This document shows, piece after piece, positions 53,201 through 62,340 of a DNA stretch of 64,000 bases. The notes below the pieces were generated by a model. That model had not been told where the DNA came from, did no database searches, and worked only from the letters and a program-made list of their open reading frames with translations. The stretch comes from Acidobacterium sp. S8 (GTDB lineage: Bacteria > Acidobacteriota > Terriglobia > Terriglobales > Acidobacteriaceae). A program made the position numbers and the translations under genes. Position 1 is the stretch's first letter. Every line of letters starts with the position of its first letter. Location: assembly GCF_009765985.1 (NCBI RefSeq), contig NZ_LMUM01000013.1:1-64000 (forward strand), written 5' to 3'.

Positions 53201-53687
53201 TGAGATCGGACCAGCGGCGGCCGTTGATGGGCAGGTTGTTGATGGTGGTCAGAGACAGATTGGAAGAAAAGTCAGGCGATTCGGTGTTGATGATGGGCGC
53301 TGCGCCGGAGACGGTGACGGTGCTCGAAACAGCGCCTACGGTCAGATGCGGCTGCAGGGTGGTGAGCTGGCCGACACCTACGACGACCGAAGTCAGGCGG
53401 AGATCATTGAATCCTGACGCGGAAACGGAGACGGTGTAGGTGCCGGGCGGCAGAAGCGGGGCCTTGAAGTAGCCGCTTTCATCTGCGGTTACGTCGAATT
53501 CGGCATTGGTGCCGTCGTTGTGAATCTTGACGGCGGCATTGCTGACGACTGAGCTGTTGGCATCGAGGACTGTGCCTGCGATTGCGCCTTCTGTGGTGCT
53601 TTGCGCTGAGACCGCGATGGTTGCGGCGAAGGCAAGGCAGAGCACAAGGGTGAGGCGACGCCAGAAACGTTGCATCATGTCTGACAC
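50295..53687 (-). CDS. TonB-dependent receptor with carboxypeptidase-regulatory-like domain
   Basis: An 1130-residue outer-membrane protein of the Oar-like type frequent in Acidobacteria. A signal peptide (1-28) is followed by a CarboxypepD_reg-like beta sandwich (about 32-120, GAIAGTVLDANSSVVSNAAV). The plug domain (about 140-260) has INNLPINGRRWSDLTLLTPG, SIRGISPLLNNVQIDGADD and SAEYGRALGGVINSVTKSG. A large beta barrel reaches the C-terminus, ending in the aromatic VAVRFEF. Such receptors take up carbohydrates or peptides using TonB energy; the ligand is unknown. AAGGAG precedes the start. A strong terminator follows, so it is monocistronic. Confidence 0.92.
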   Translation of the reverse strand: MSDMMQRFWRRLTLVLCLAFAATIAVSAQSTTEGAIAGTVLDANSSVVSNAAVKIHNDGTNAEFDVTADESGYFKAPLLPPGTYTVSVSASGFNDLRLTSVVVGVGQLTTLQPHLTVGAVSSTVTVSGAAPIINTESPDFSSNLSLTTINNLPINGRRWSDLTLLTPGVVADSNGFGLLSIRGISPLLNNVQIDGADDNQAYFSEERGRTREGYSTPQVAVQEFQVNTGVYSAEYGRALGGVINSVTKSGTNQIHGQLYFYDRDNDWGAKNPFTKLTTFDAASGTTNTIQYKPKDWRKQWGLGVGGPLIKDKLFWFYAYDGYRRNFPGTAVASNPGAFFQAPDPNIPGGYDCATIISSQGKTAPSNPVDAQACVLQARLGLSSYSAAVSLYNTDLAAVATNLGPVHRTGDQTINMPKIDWQINGKNHASFIYNRLRWDSPGGVQTQATNTYGIDGFGNDFVKLDYGLAKLDSVLTPTIANELRYQYGRELNDENSQPVSAYDAQFVNSTSFQGLPPTISLQSSNGFSSGVQYYAFRPAYPDERKWQIADTVSWIRNQHSLKFGVDVVHNFDLINSLGLAASSPNGDFTYTYLGNFFADQAKPSGTCGSSANEYNVGTLPCYSSFSQNFGQSTFNLSTVDYGFFGQDDWKILPNLTLNLGLRYDFQSIPGPYKNLQQPVGSYTSIPEMLQHPDDKNNFGPRAGFAWNVYGKGTTVLRGGFGMYYGRIPNAILLTAYSQTGSPNAQFSSSFRNYQAGPQFPSILPSNYSPTALAAASVQYLDKHLQNPQAMEYDLTLQQQFGPQTVFSLSYLGTQSRELTNFVNTNLVNTAAPDNNTNNGDGYTTVNYTIQAASNGSCGPLACGSTYAAKVYNGYANPNFAAITDVVSNINASYNALVAEINNQTSRYVTFDASYTWSHSLDFNQNQSTQASANQPLDPNSSEASQYGNSNFNVPNRFVAYAVVKYPNQFQGWESYLLDGWRLNPLVQLQNGLPYSLTTSSYPNGTSPSTGWNGAGGSPAYIPVLGRNTFNYRRAEVFDLRGQKDIQFHEKYTLQLIAECFNVFNHENTTSVNTLGYTFGSSTPAVSAKGYTGPQTYTTPLTYNPSFASVTNVNSNYAYSPRQVQVAVRFEF

Positions 53688-54078
53688 TCCTTAAAAAGTA
53701 AAACTTTTGCGTTCTTGAACGCCCTTCTGAGAAGGCGTACCTGTGTGCCGCATTCCGACGCTCAAAGGGGAGAAGGTTGAGCATAATAAGCCGGGAGCAG
53801 CCAGTATTAGATTCCCATGGATACGTTACAACTTTATAAACGGGTCTCTTCTTTGTTCTTTGTTCCATAAAGATAGCAAGCTTTCGTACATGCAGGTAAA
53901 GCAGGATTTATTTCTTCGCGCATTTTCGGGCTGTTCACTTATGGACATCGCTCTGCATTTCCAGACAACCGGTTCGCTGGATTCTCGAAAAAGAACTGTT
54001 AATCGACTGAAAAGAATACGGTAAGATCGCATCAACTGCGGCGTTCAGCTGCAGATTCCGCCATTCATCGAGTGCTCT
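53688..54078. other. Divergent spacer between receptor and permease genes
   Basis: About 390 bp. The open frame on plus has no protein character. GCGTTCTTGAACGC (53709-53722) is a dyad with 6-bp arms, and beside it ACGCCTTCT/AGAAGGGCGT forms a bulged hairpin, both in the receptor's likely 5' UTR. The promoters of the two divergent genes should be here, but I cannot place them firmly. Confidence 0.4.
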
Positions 54079-56568
54079 ATGGGAACCCTTTCTCTTGATT
54101 TGAAATTTGCTCTTCGCCAGCTGCGCAAGAGTCCCGGCTTTACCGTAACGGCTGTGCTCATGCTGGCCTTCGGTATTGGGGCGACGACGGCGATCTTTTC
54201 GATTGTGAATGGCGTGCTGCTGCGGCCGCTGCCCTTTCCGGAGCCGGACCGCCTGGTGGTGCTCGCCGATAAGCTTCAGGGCTTCCACGTAAATAATGGC
54301 AACAGTGAAGTGGGAGTGACCGCTCCGGATATTCGTGCGTACACGCGCGATACACATTCATTCGAGAGCATGGGCGGATACCAGTTTGCGTCCTATGAGT
54401 TGTCGGGCTCGGGCGAACCGGCTTTCCTGACCGGTGCCCGCATGACGGCGGGCGTCTTTCCGGCCTTGCGCGTGGCGCCTTTGATGGGCCGTTTTTTTAC
54501 GGTGCAGGAGGATGAGCAGAACCAGCAGGTGGTGATGCTGAGCTATTCCGTGTGGCAGGAGCGTTTCCATGGGGATCCGCATATTCTGGGCACGAAAGTT
54601 CTGCTGGATCGAAAGCCATATGTGGTGATTGGCGTAATGCCGCGGAATTTTGAGTTTCCGCTACAGGCCGGTCAGTTGAACCGTGTACAGCTCTGGGTGC
54701 CGATGAGCTTTCAGCAGGACGAACTTACGCGCGGAGCTGCTTCATGGAGCTACCAGACGGTAGGGCGGCTGCGGCATGGGGTCACTGCGGCGCAGGCACA
54801 GAGCGATGCGGAGCGGGTGGCGCAGGACATTATGCGGAGCTATCCGGCGTTTATGGCGAGTCTGCGTATCAGTTCGTCGGTGCGTCCGTTGCATGAAGAG
54901 ACGATAGAAGACGCTAAACCGCTGGTGCGGACATTATTTCTGGCGGTCGCGGTGGTGCTGCTGATTGCATGCGCGAACCTGGCAGGGTTGCTGCTTGTGC
55001 GGGCGATTCGCAGGCAGCGCGAGATGGCGGTGCGGCAGGCGCTGGGCGCTCCGGCATCGGCGCTGGTGCGGCAGACTTTGATGGAGAGCCTGCTGTTGAG
55101 CGTGAGCGGTGGCGTGCTGGGAGTTGTGCTGGCAGGAGTGGCGCTGCAGCTGGGCAAAGGATTGCTGCCGGAGAGTCTGCCGCGCATCGATGAGATCGGG
55201 TTGGACTGGATGGTGGTTGTATTTGCGCTCGGCCTGGCGATTTTGACGGGAGTGCTGTGCGGGCTGGCTCCGGCATTTGCGGCGTTGCGCACGAATGTAA
55301 ACGAGACGCTGAAAGAGGGCGGACGCAGCGGATCGGCGGGCGGCGTCCATGCGCGTTTGCGCTCGGCACTGGTGGTGGCGGAGATTGCAGTTGCGCTGGT
55401 GCTGCTTACCGCGTCCGGGCTGCTGTTGCGCAGCTTTGAGAAGATGCGCGCGGTGAATCTTGGCTACGATCCTGAGCATGTGACGACTGCTTCGTATTCC
55501 CTGCCGCAGAAACAGTATTCGACGCAGGCGCAGGTGGACACTTTCGATAAGGAGTTGCTGCGGAGGATGCGGCAGATTCCGGGGGCGAAATATGCGGCGC
55601 TGGTCAGCATGCTACCCGCGTCGAACCACAATAACAATCAGGCTTTTATTCCCGAAGGATATGTGCCGCAGGGCAATAATCTGAATCTGGCCACGAGCGC
55701 GGTGGTAGTGGGCGATTACTTCGAGAGTATGGGCATTCCGCTGGTGCGGGGGAGGTTCTTTACCGAAGCGGACCAAGCGACGACGCAGCTGGTGGTCATT
55801 GTGAACCGTAAACTTGCCGACCATTACTGGCCGGGGCAAAGCCCCGTCGGCAAGCGGCTGCACATTGGCACGCAGGATATGCAGATGCCGTGGCTGACGA
55901 TTGTGGGCGAGGTGGACGATGTGAAGCTGAGCTCGCCGGACGAAGAGACGAAGGCCCAGTTTTATTTTCCGGTGACACAAATGGAAACGGATATTGGCTC
56001 GCTTGCTTCACCCAATGATCTCAATGGCAATGGCGGTTACCTCGTACTGCGCAGCATGCTTCCGCCGGAGCACATGGAGAATGCACTGCGGCAGACGGTG
56101 CAGTCGATCGATCCGCAACTACCCCTGACAGAAGTGCAGACGATGGTGCAGGCGGTTTCGGAAAGCGAAGCGCCGCGACGCTTCAACACTGCGGTGATCA
56201 CGAGCTTTGCCTTTGCGGCGGTGGTGCTGGCGGTGCTCGGCATCTACAGCGTAATCGCCTTCTCTGTGGCCTCGCGTGTATCGGAGATGGCTATTCGGAT
56301 GGCGCTTGGATCGCAGCGTTCAGGGATTATCCAGCTGGTGCTCATTTCTGCCGGAAAGCTGGCTGCGATTGGCTGCGTGATTGGATTGTTGGGCGCTGCG
56401 GGGGCTTCAGGACTGCTGAGGTCTTTCCTCTTCAATGTCAGCCCGTTCGATCCGATGGTGATGATCCTGGCTGCGTTGTGCGTGCTGGTGCTTGCGCTGG
56501 CGGCATCGGCATTACCAGCGATGCGGGCGGCGGCCATCGATCCGATGAAGGCTCTGCGCTCGGAGTAA
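54079..56568 (+). CDS. ADOP-family ABC-type permease, no prefix domain
   Basis: An 829-residue MacB/FtsX-type permease. The start [20 protein letters not shown] and MLAFGIGATTAIFSIVNGVL is the first membrane span of the family. A large periplasmic MacB_PCD domain precedes the first FtsX core (about 285-400, LIACANLAGLLLVRAIRRQ). A second periplasmic domain precedes the last three spans, with ASRVSEMAIRMALGSQRSGI and ending MRAAAIDPMKALRSE. It is the ADOP arrangement with two FtsX halves, and no ATP-binding gene is adjacent. Unlike the other three copies it lacks the about 80-residue N-terminal prefix. Confidence 0.88.
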   Translation: MGTLSLDLKFALRQLRKSPGFTVTAVLMLAFGIGATTAIFSIVNGVLLRPLPFPEPDRLVVLADKLQGFHVNNGNSEVGVTAPDIRAYTRDTHSFESMGGYQFASYELSGSGEPAFLTGARMTAGVFPALRVAPLMGRFFTVQEDEQNQQVVMLSYSVWQERFHGDPHILGTKVLLDRKPYVVIGVMPRNFEFPLQAGQLNRVQLWVPMSFQQDELTRGAASWSYQTVGRLRHGVTAAQAQSDAERVAQDIMRSYPAFMASLRISSSVRPLHEETIEDAKPLVRTLFLAVAVVLLIACANLAGLLLVRAIRRQREMAVRQALGAPASALVRQTLMESLLLSVSGGVLGVVLAGVALQLGKGLLPESLPRIDEIGLDWMVVVFALGLAILTGVLCGLAPAFAALRTNVNETLKEGGRSGSAGGVHARLRSALVVAEIAVALVLLTASGLLLRSFEKMRAVNLGYDPEHVTTASYSLPQKQYSTQAQVDTFDKELLRRMRQIPGAKYAALVSMLPASNHNNNQAFIPEGYVPQGNNLNLATSAVVVGDYFESMGIPLVRGRFFTEADQATTQLVVIVNRKLADHYWPGQSPVGKRLHIGTQDMQMPWLTIVGEVDDVKLSSPDEETKAQFYFPVTQMETDIGSLASPNDLNGNGGYLVLRSMLPPEHMENALRQTVQSIDPQLPLTEVQTMVQAVSESEAPRRFNTAVITSFAFAAVVLAVLGIYSVIAFSVASRVSEMAIRMALGSQRSGIIQLVLISAGKLAAIGCVIGLLGAAGASGLLRSFLFNVSPFDPMVMILAALCVLVLALAASALPAMRAAAIDPMKALRSE

Positions 56569-56575
56569 AAGTCAT

Positions 56576-56632
56576 CTCCTCTTGCATTCCCATAGGAGTC
56601 GTGCCATGATTCCTATGGCGAACCAAGAGGAG
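56576..56632 (+). promoter_or_regulatory. Nested inverted repeat covering the padR ribosome binding site
   Basis: Outer arms CTCCTCTTG (56576-56584) and CAAGAGGAG (56624-56632) and inner arms CCATAGGA (56590-56597) and TCCTATGG (56611-56618) are all perfect. The outer right arm is the ribosome binding site (AGAGGAG) of the PadR gene at 56640. It could act as a PadR operator in DNA or as a structure hiding the site in RNA. Confidence 0.65.
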
Positions 56633-56639
56633 TAGAAGC

Positions 56640-56981
56640 ATGGGCGAAAAAGCCGACGTCTGGCAAGGCACGCTGGCGTTGATGGTTTTGAAGACGCTGG
56701 AGACGATGGGCGCGCAGCACGGATATGGCATTGCGCGACGCATTGAGCAGGTGAGCGACAATCAGCTGTCGTTGAATTATGGAACCCTATACCCGGCGCT
56801 GTTGAAGCTGGAGCAGGAGGGAGCCATCGCCTCGGAGTGGGGCGTCTCAGAAAACAACCGTAAGGCAAAGTTCTACAAGCTGACGCGCGCCGGCAGAAAG
56901 CAGCTGGAGCGCGAAGCGAAAGGCTGGGAGCAGACCAAGGCGATTGTTGCGCGCTTTCTTTCGCCGGCCGAGGAGGCGTGA
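56640..56981 (+). CDS. PadR-family regulator of the permease array
   Basis: A 113-residue short PadR regulator. The winged helix covers about residues 5-85: [29 protein letters not shown] and [19 protein letters not shown] are diagnostic, with [16 protein letters not shown] as the wing. The short C-terminal helix places it in the small PadR subgroup commonly found before ADOP permease genes. AGGAG lies 8 nt before the ATG. Its stop overlaps the start of the next permease (TGATG), so the two are translationally coupled. Confidence 0.92.
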   Translation: MGEKADVWQGTLALMVLKTLETMGAQHGYGIARRIEQVSDNQLSLNYGTLYPALLKLEQEGAIASEWGVSENNRKAKFYKLTRAGRKQLEREAKGWEQTKAIVARFLSPAEEA

Positions 56982-59641
56982 TGCGAAAGCTGAGAGCCTT
57001 GTGGATGCGGCTGCGCGGCATGTTTGCTGGTGCGGCAGCGGAGGACGAACTTTCTGCTGAGCTGGAAAGTCATCTCCAGATGCACATCGAGGACAACCTG
57101 CGCTCCGGCATGACAGCGGAGGAAGCGCGGCGGCAGGCGCTGATTCAGCTCGGCGGTTTCGAACAATCCAAGCAGGCCTACCGCGAGCGGCGGGGACTGC
57201 CGTGGTTAGAAACACTGGGGCAGGATCTTCGATTCGGGATGCGCGTCTTGCGCAAGAGTCCCGGCTTTACGACGATTGCCGTGCTGACGCTTGCGCTGGG
57301 TATCGGCGCGAATACGGCAATCTTCTCCGTAGTGAAGGCTGTGTTGCTGGCTCCGCTGCCTTACAAAGATCCGGGGCGGATTGTCGCGGTGTGGACCGCG
57401 AACGCCGCGCGAGGCGGTCAGCCGCTACCAAGCACAGCCGCTGATTTCGCTATCTGGAAGCAGCGAAGCGGTGTCTTCGAAGATCTGGCGCCATCGTACG
57501 ACAACGAGATGACATTGACCGGACAGGGCGCGCCGCAATTTTTGATTGGGTATGCGGTCGCAGCGAATTATCTTCGGATTCTCGGCGTCGCTCCACAGAT
57601 CGGGCGGCTCTATACCGATCAGGAAGACAGGCCTGGCGGTCCCAAAGTGGTGCTGTTGAGCGATCACCTGTGGAGGACTACATTTCATTCCGACCCAAAC
57701 ATCACGGGCAGGGCGATCACGCTGGACGGACGGTCTTATACCGCGTTGGGCGTGATGCCGCGCGGATTCAACTATCCGCAGTCGGTTGAGATATGGATAC
57801 CGAGCGCCATCGAACCTTCGGCCTTTGACGATTTCAATCACACGTATGTGCGCATCCTTGGGCGGCTCAAGCCGAACGTGACTTTGGCACAGGCGCAGGT
57901 GGCGGTCAATGCGCTTGAAGCACAAGTAGCCAGCGCGCATCCGGACACGGACAGCGGTAATCGTGTTGTCCTCGTCCCGTTGCGAGAGCAGTTGAATGGA
58001 GACATTCGCAAACCGCTGCTGATTCTTATGGGCGCGGTTGGACTTGTGCTGTTGATTGCCTGTGCGAACACGGCAGGCCTGGCGCTGGCGCGCAATGCTG
58101 AGCGGCAGAGAGAAATCTCAGTCCGGCTCGCGCTGGGAGCGACTCGTAAGCGATTGCTGCGGCAATTTGCAACAGAAAGCTGCCTCTTGGCGACGATTGG
58201 CGGTGGACTCGGGATATTGCTGGCAATGGCAGGATCACATTTCCTGCTGACACTTTTCCCGAACGATGTATCGAACCTGAATATTCCGACTGTGACCAGC
58301 ATTCCGATCGATCGCGGCGTGATTTTATTTGCGTTCACGGTGACTGTCGCTGCTGCGCTTTTGTTCGGAACAGCGCCGGTACTGCGCGCGCTGCAGGTGG
58401 AAGCGGATGGCGTGATGAAAGAATCTGGACGCGGAATGACGGCGAGCCGCCGCTCGAACCGGCTGCGGAGTGCCGTTGTTGTCTGCGAGATCGCTTTATC
58501 CCTGATGCTGCTGACTGGCGCAGGGCTGGTCGTTGCGAGTTTTCAGAAGGTCGTAAATGCGGACCTTGGATTTCAGCCGGATCACCTTCTCTCCTTAGAG
58601 TTGTTTCTGCCGCCGGATCGCTATCCGCGCGAAGATCGGACGAGAACGCGCACATTTGTGGAACAAGTTGTGAAAAAGCTGGAGACGACGCCGGGTGTTG
58701 CATCGGCTGCAGCTACGAATTACCTGCCGCTGAGCGGCTTCTGGGGCACAACGAATTTTCTGCTTCGCGGACAGGCGCAGCCGAAGGATGGGCAGGCTCC
58801 GGAAGCGGACAATCGCACGATCACGCCGAATTATTTGCGCACTATGAAGATTCCGCTATTAAGTGGACGCGACTTTACCGACGCTGATCGCGATGGGACC
58901 ATGCACGTCGCGATGATTAACCAGACATTCGCGAAGCAGTATTTCAAGGACAAAGACCCGGTGGGCCAGGAACTGAACCTGGGAAGCATGGAGCAGCCCA
59001 ACTGGTGCGTCATCGTAGGCGTGACCGGCGACGTGAAGGCGTTCGGGCAGGATCAGCCAACGCATGCAGATATATACCAGCCATTCGATCAGCAGCCATA
59101 TCCGATTGTTGCTTTCACGCTTCGTACGCGAACAGATCCGGCGGCGATGGTGAAGGCTGCCGAACAGGTTTTGTGGAGCGTCGATCCCGAACTGCCTGTG
59201 TTCAAGGCTATACCGATGGAGCTGCTGGCCGATCAGAGCTTGGCCGTGCGTCGCGCAAGCTCAGTGCTGATTCTGGCGTTCTCTGTGCTCGCGCTGGTGC
59301 TGGCATGCATTGGGATTTACGGAGTCATGGCTTATGCAGTGGCACAGCGCACGCAGGAAATTGGCGTAAGGATGGCGTTTGGAGCGCGGCGTTCGGATGT
59401 ATTGCGGCTGATCATGAGTTTTGGCGCGAGGCTGGCGCTGTTGGGCATAGCTATTGGGCTGGCTGGCGCGTTGGGATTCACTCGCTTGCTTGCGAGCCTG
59501 TTGTTCGAAGTCAATGCGATGGACCCGGTGATATTTTCTGCTGCCGCAGCTTTGCTGGTACTGATTTTGATCTTTGCATGCTATGTACCGGCGCGGCGTG
59601 CGGCCTCAATTCAACCGACAGAAGCGCTGCGCGCTGAATAG
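56981..59641 (+). CDS. ADOP-family permease with prefix domain
   Basis: An 886-residue permease. The N-terminal 80 residues ([16 protein letters not shown] ... [15 protein letters not shown]) are the 'permease prefix domain', a helical segment found in ADOP members. The MacB_PCD domain then starts at [20 protein letters not shown]. The middle FtsX core contains [20 protein letters not shown] and the C-terminal core contains [20 protein letters not shown], ending [18 protein letters not shown] 56981 overlaps the padR stop by one base. No ATPase gene is present, so transport energy is unexplained. Confidence 0.9.
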   Translation: MRKLRALWMRLRGMFAGAAAEDELSAELESHLQMHIEDNLRSGMTAEEARRQALIQLGGFEQSKQAYRERRGLPWLETLGQDLRFGMRVLRKSPGFTTIAVLTLALGIGANTAIFSVVKAVLLAPLPYKDPGRIVAVWTANAARGGQPLPSTAADFAIWKQRSGVFEDLAPSYDNEMTLTGQGAPQFLIGYAVAANYLRILGVAPQIGRLYTDQEDRPGGPKVVLLSDHLWRTTFHSDPNITGRAITLDGRSYTALGVMPRGFNYPQSVEIWIPSAIEPSAFDDFNHTYVRILGRLKPNVTLAQAQVAVNALEAQVASAHPDTDSGNRVVLVPLREQLNGDIRKPLLILMGAVGLVLLIACANTAGLALARNAERQREISVRLALGATRKRLLRQFATESCLLATIGGGLGILLAMAGSHFLLTLFPNDVSNLNIPTVTSIPIDRGVILFAFTVTVAAALLFGTAPVLRALQVEADGVMKESGRGMTASRRSNRLRSAVVVCEIALSLMLLTGAGLVVASFQKVVNADLGFQPDHLLSLELFLPPDRYPREDRTRTRTFVEQVVKKLETTPGVASAAATNYLPLSGFWGTTNFLLRGQAQPKDGQAPEADNRTITPNYLRTMKIPLLSGRDFTDADRDGTMHVAMINQTFAKQYFKDKDPVGQELNLGSMEQPNWCVIVGVTGDVKAFGQDQPTHADIYQPFDQQPYPIVAFTLRTRTDPAAMVKAAEQVLWSVDPELPVFKAIPMELLADQSLAVRRASSVLILAFSVLALVLACIGIYGVMAYAVAQRTQEIGVRMAFGARRSDVLRLIMSFGARLALLGIAIGLAGALGFTRLLASLLFEVNAMDPVIFSAAAALLVLILIFACYVPARRAASIQPTEALRAE

Positions 59642-59649
59642 GAGGCGTG

Positions 59650-62331
59650 ATGAAGAAGCTCAGAGCGCTATGGATGCGACTTGGTGGTGTCTTCAGCGCT
59701 CGCCAGGAGAACGACGAGTTCGATGCGGAGATTGCAAGCCATCTGCAGATGCACATCGATGACAACCTGCGCGCTGGGATGCCTCCGGCGCTGGCGCGGC
59801 GCGATGCGCTGGTGAAGCTGGGAGGTGTGGAGCAGACGCGGCAGGCGTACCGCGAACGGCGGGGACTGCCGTGGCTAGAAACACTGGGACAGGACCTTCG
59901 CTTCGGGCTGCGTGTCTTGCGGAAGAGTCCTGGCTTTACGACGATTGCCGTGCTGACGCTTGCGCTGGGTATCGGCGCGAATACGACGATCTTCTCGATC
60001 GTGAATGCGGTACTGCTGAATCCGCTGCCGTTTCCGCGCGCGGAGCAGCTGGTGGTGCTGCACGAACGCAAGCCTAACTTCGATCACGGCTCGATATCGT
60101 ATCCAAACTTTCTCGACTGGCGGCAGGATAATCACACGTTTTCGTCGATGGCGACCTCGCGCGGATATTACTTCAGCCTCACAGGAGCGGGGCCGGCGGA
60201 GCAGCTCGACGGTCAATTCATGACCTCGGATTTCTTCGAGACCCTGCAAGTCAAGCCGATGCTGGGGCGAACGTTTACCCGGGCGGAAGAGCAGCCAGGC
60301 GCGGCTCCGGTAGTGTTGATCAGCCAGGGGCTGTGGCAACGGAAATTTGGCTCGTCGCCGGATGTGCTGGGAAAAGGGATTGCTCTCGAAGGAAGGGCCT
60401 ACACCATTGTTGGAGTGATTCCGGCGAGCTTTCATTTCTCCGGCGGGATTCTGCCCAGCCGGGATGTTTACGTGCCGATGGGGCAGTGGGCGAATCCATC
60501 GCTCACGGATCGCGCTTCTGGAATGGGAATGCGCGGAATTGCCAGGTTGAAGCCCGGAGTGACCATCGAGCAGGCCAATGCCGATATGGAGCGGGTGACG
60601 CGGGATCTCGAATTGGCCTATCCCGCTGCGGATAAGGGCATCGGGGCAAAACTGGTTCCCTTGAAAGAACAGATGGTGGGGGATGTGCGGCCTTTCCTGC
60701 TGGTTCTGCTGGTGGCGGTGGGATTAGTGTTGTTGATTGCCTGCGTGAACGTTGCCAGCTTGATGCTGGCGCGCTCGACGGGACGGATGCGGGAGTTCGC
60801 TGTACGCACGGCGTTGGGAGCGAGCCGCAAGCGGGTGATTCGGCAACTGCTGACTGAGAGCCTGCTTGTCGCTGCTGCTGCCGGTGTGCTGGGACTTGGA
60901 CTGTCAGTCGCGGGTACACATGCCGGACTCAAACTTCTGCCGGAGGCCCTGCCGCGCGGAGAAGAGATTGGCATGGATTTGCATGTCCTGCTCTTCACCA
61001 TGACAGTTTCGCTGCTGGCTGGCGTGGTGTTTGGATGGATGCCGGCACTGAAGACATCGCAGGCCGATCCGCAATCGGCGCTTAAAGAAGGCGGGCGCGG
61101 GATGAGCGGGATACGCCATCGGGCGCAGAGCATTTTTGTTGCTGCGGAGATGGCGATGGCGCTGGTGCTGCTGATTGGCGCGGGCCTGATGCTGCGCAGC
61201 CTGACGCGGCTCTGGAATGTCGATCCCGGCTTCGATCCGCACCAGGTGCTGACCTTTGGCTACACACTTCCGCCTTCACTACTGCACAGCAGCCCCGATG
61301 CCATTCGCGCCGCATACCATGAATTCGAGGAGAGGCTGACGGCGACGCCGGGAGTGAGAGCGGTTTCGCAGTCGTGGGGCAGCCTTCCCATGAGCGACGA
61401 AGATGACGAGGATATGTTCTGGATGGCAGGGCAGCCGAAGCCAGCCGACGACAGCGGGATGAACTGGGCGCTCACCTATGTTGTCAGTCCCGATTACCTG
61501 AAGATGATGAAGATCCCTCTGCGGCGCGGGCGTTTTTTCAATACCCATGACGATATGAGATCGCCAATGGTAGCTGTGATCGATGATGCATTTGCCCACA
61601 AGTTTTTTCCGAATGAAGACCCCATCGGCAAACGGATTGTATTGAAGAGCGGCGCACGCGAAGTAGAAATTGTCGGCATTATTGGGCATGTGAAGCAGTG
61701 GGGGCTGGATACAGACGACACGTATCCACTACGCGCGGAGCTATATTCGCCGTGGACGCAGGTACAGGATAGCTTTGTGCAGCGTGCTCCATCGGGAATC
61801 AGCGCGGTCGTGCAATTCAACGGCTCCGCAGCGAACGCATCTGCCACAATTCGGCGGGCCATCGGGCAGATGAGCAATGAACAAATCATTTATGACATGC
61901 AGACGATGGAAAGCCTCATCTCAGACTCGCTGGCACAACAACGCTTTGTGATGATCCTGTTGGGGACATTTGCTGCCGTGGCCCTGCTGCTCGCCAGCGT
62001 GGGTATTTATGGGGTGATTGCCTACGTGGCAGGACAGCGCACGCAGGAGATTGGCGTGCGGATGGCTCTGGGTGCGCAGCGAACGGACGTGGTGCGCATG
62101 GTGCTGCTGGAAGGGATGCGGCCTGCCCTCTTCGGGATCGTGGTGGGAGCGGTTGCGGCGATAGGGTTAACACGATTCCTGGTGAAGATGCTTTACGGCG
62201 TCAGCCCGACGGATCCTCTGATTTTTTCCGGCCTTGCGCTGATGCTGGCACTGGTTGCGGTGGCGGCATGTTATCTGCCGGCACGGCGTGCGGCTTCGGT
62301 CGATCCCATGCAGGCCCTGCGCGCTGAATAG
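59650..62331 (+). CDS. ADOP-family permease with prefix domain
   Basis: An 893-residue permease closely related to its neighbours. The prefix domain ([20 protein letters not shown] ... [11 protein letters not shown]) is nearly the same as in the next gene. The first FtsX core has LLIACVNVASLMLARSTGRM and the last has [20 protein letters not shown], ending ARRAASVDPMQALRAE. Start ATG 59650 was preferred to the GTG at 59647 because GGAGG at 59641-59645 is too close to the GTG. A 54-base stretch is identical to one in the preceding gene, which suggests gene conversion or recent duplication. Substrate unknown. Confidence 0.9.
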   Translation: MKKLRALWMRLGGVFSARQENDEFDAEIASHLQMHIDDNLRAGMPPALARRDALVKLGGVEQTRQAYRERRGLPWLETLGQDLRFGLRVLRKSPGFTTIAVLTLALGIGANTTIFSIVNAVLLNPLPFPRAEQLVVLHERKPNFDHGSISYPNFLDWRQDNHTFSSMATSRGYYFSLTGAGPAEQLDGQFMTSDFFETLQVKPMLGRTFTRAEEQPGAAPVVLISQGLWQRKFGSSPDVLGKGIALEGRAYTIVGVIPASFHFSGGILPSRDVYVPMGQWANPSLTDRASGMGMRGIARLKPGVTIEQANADMERVTRDLELAYPAADKGIGAKLVPLKEQMVGDVRPFLLVLLVAVGLVLLIACVNVASLMLARSTGRMREFAVRTALGASRKRVIRQLLTESLLVAAAAGVLGLGLSVAGTHAGLKLLPEALPRGEEIGMDLHVLLFTMTVSLLAGVVFGWMPALKTSQADPQSALKEGGRGMSGIRHRAQSIFVAAEMAMALVLLIGAGLMLRSLTRLWNVDPGFDPHQVLTFGYTLPPSLLHSSPDAIRAAYHEFEERLTATPGVRAVSQSWGSLPMSDEDDEDMFWMAGQPKPADDSGMNWALTYVVSPDYLKMMKIPLRRGRFFNTHDDMRSPMVAVIDDAFAHKFFPNEDPIGKRIVLKSGAREVEIVGIIGHVKQWGLDTDDTYPLRAELYSPWTQVQDSFVQRAPSGISAVVQFNGSAANASATIRRAIGQMSNEQIIYDMQTMESLISDSLAQQRFVMILLGTFAAVALLLASVGIYGVIAYVAGQRTQEIGVRMALGAQRTDVVRMVLLEGMRPALFGIVVGAVAAIGLTRFLVKMLYGVSPTDPLIFSGLALMLALVAVAACYLPARRAASVDPMQALRAE

Positions 62332-62340
62332 GAGGGCGTG

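Noticed and set aside
53743-54024. 93-residue plus-strand frame in the receptor-permease spacer
   Set aside because: No domain, no ribosome binding site, composition not protein-like; the region is more likely promoter and 5' UTR.
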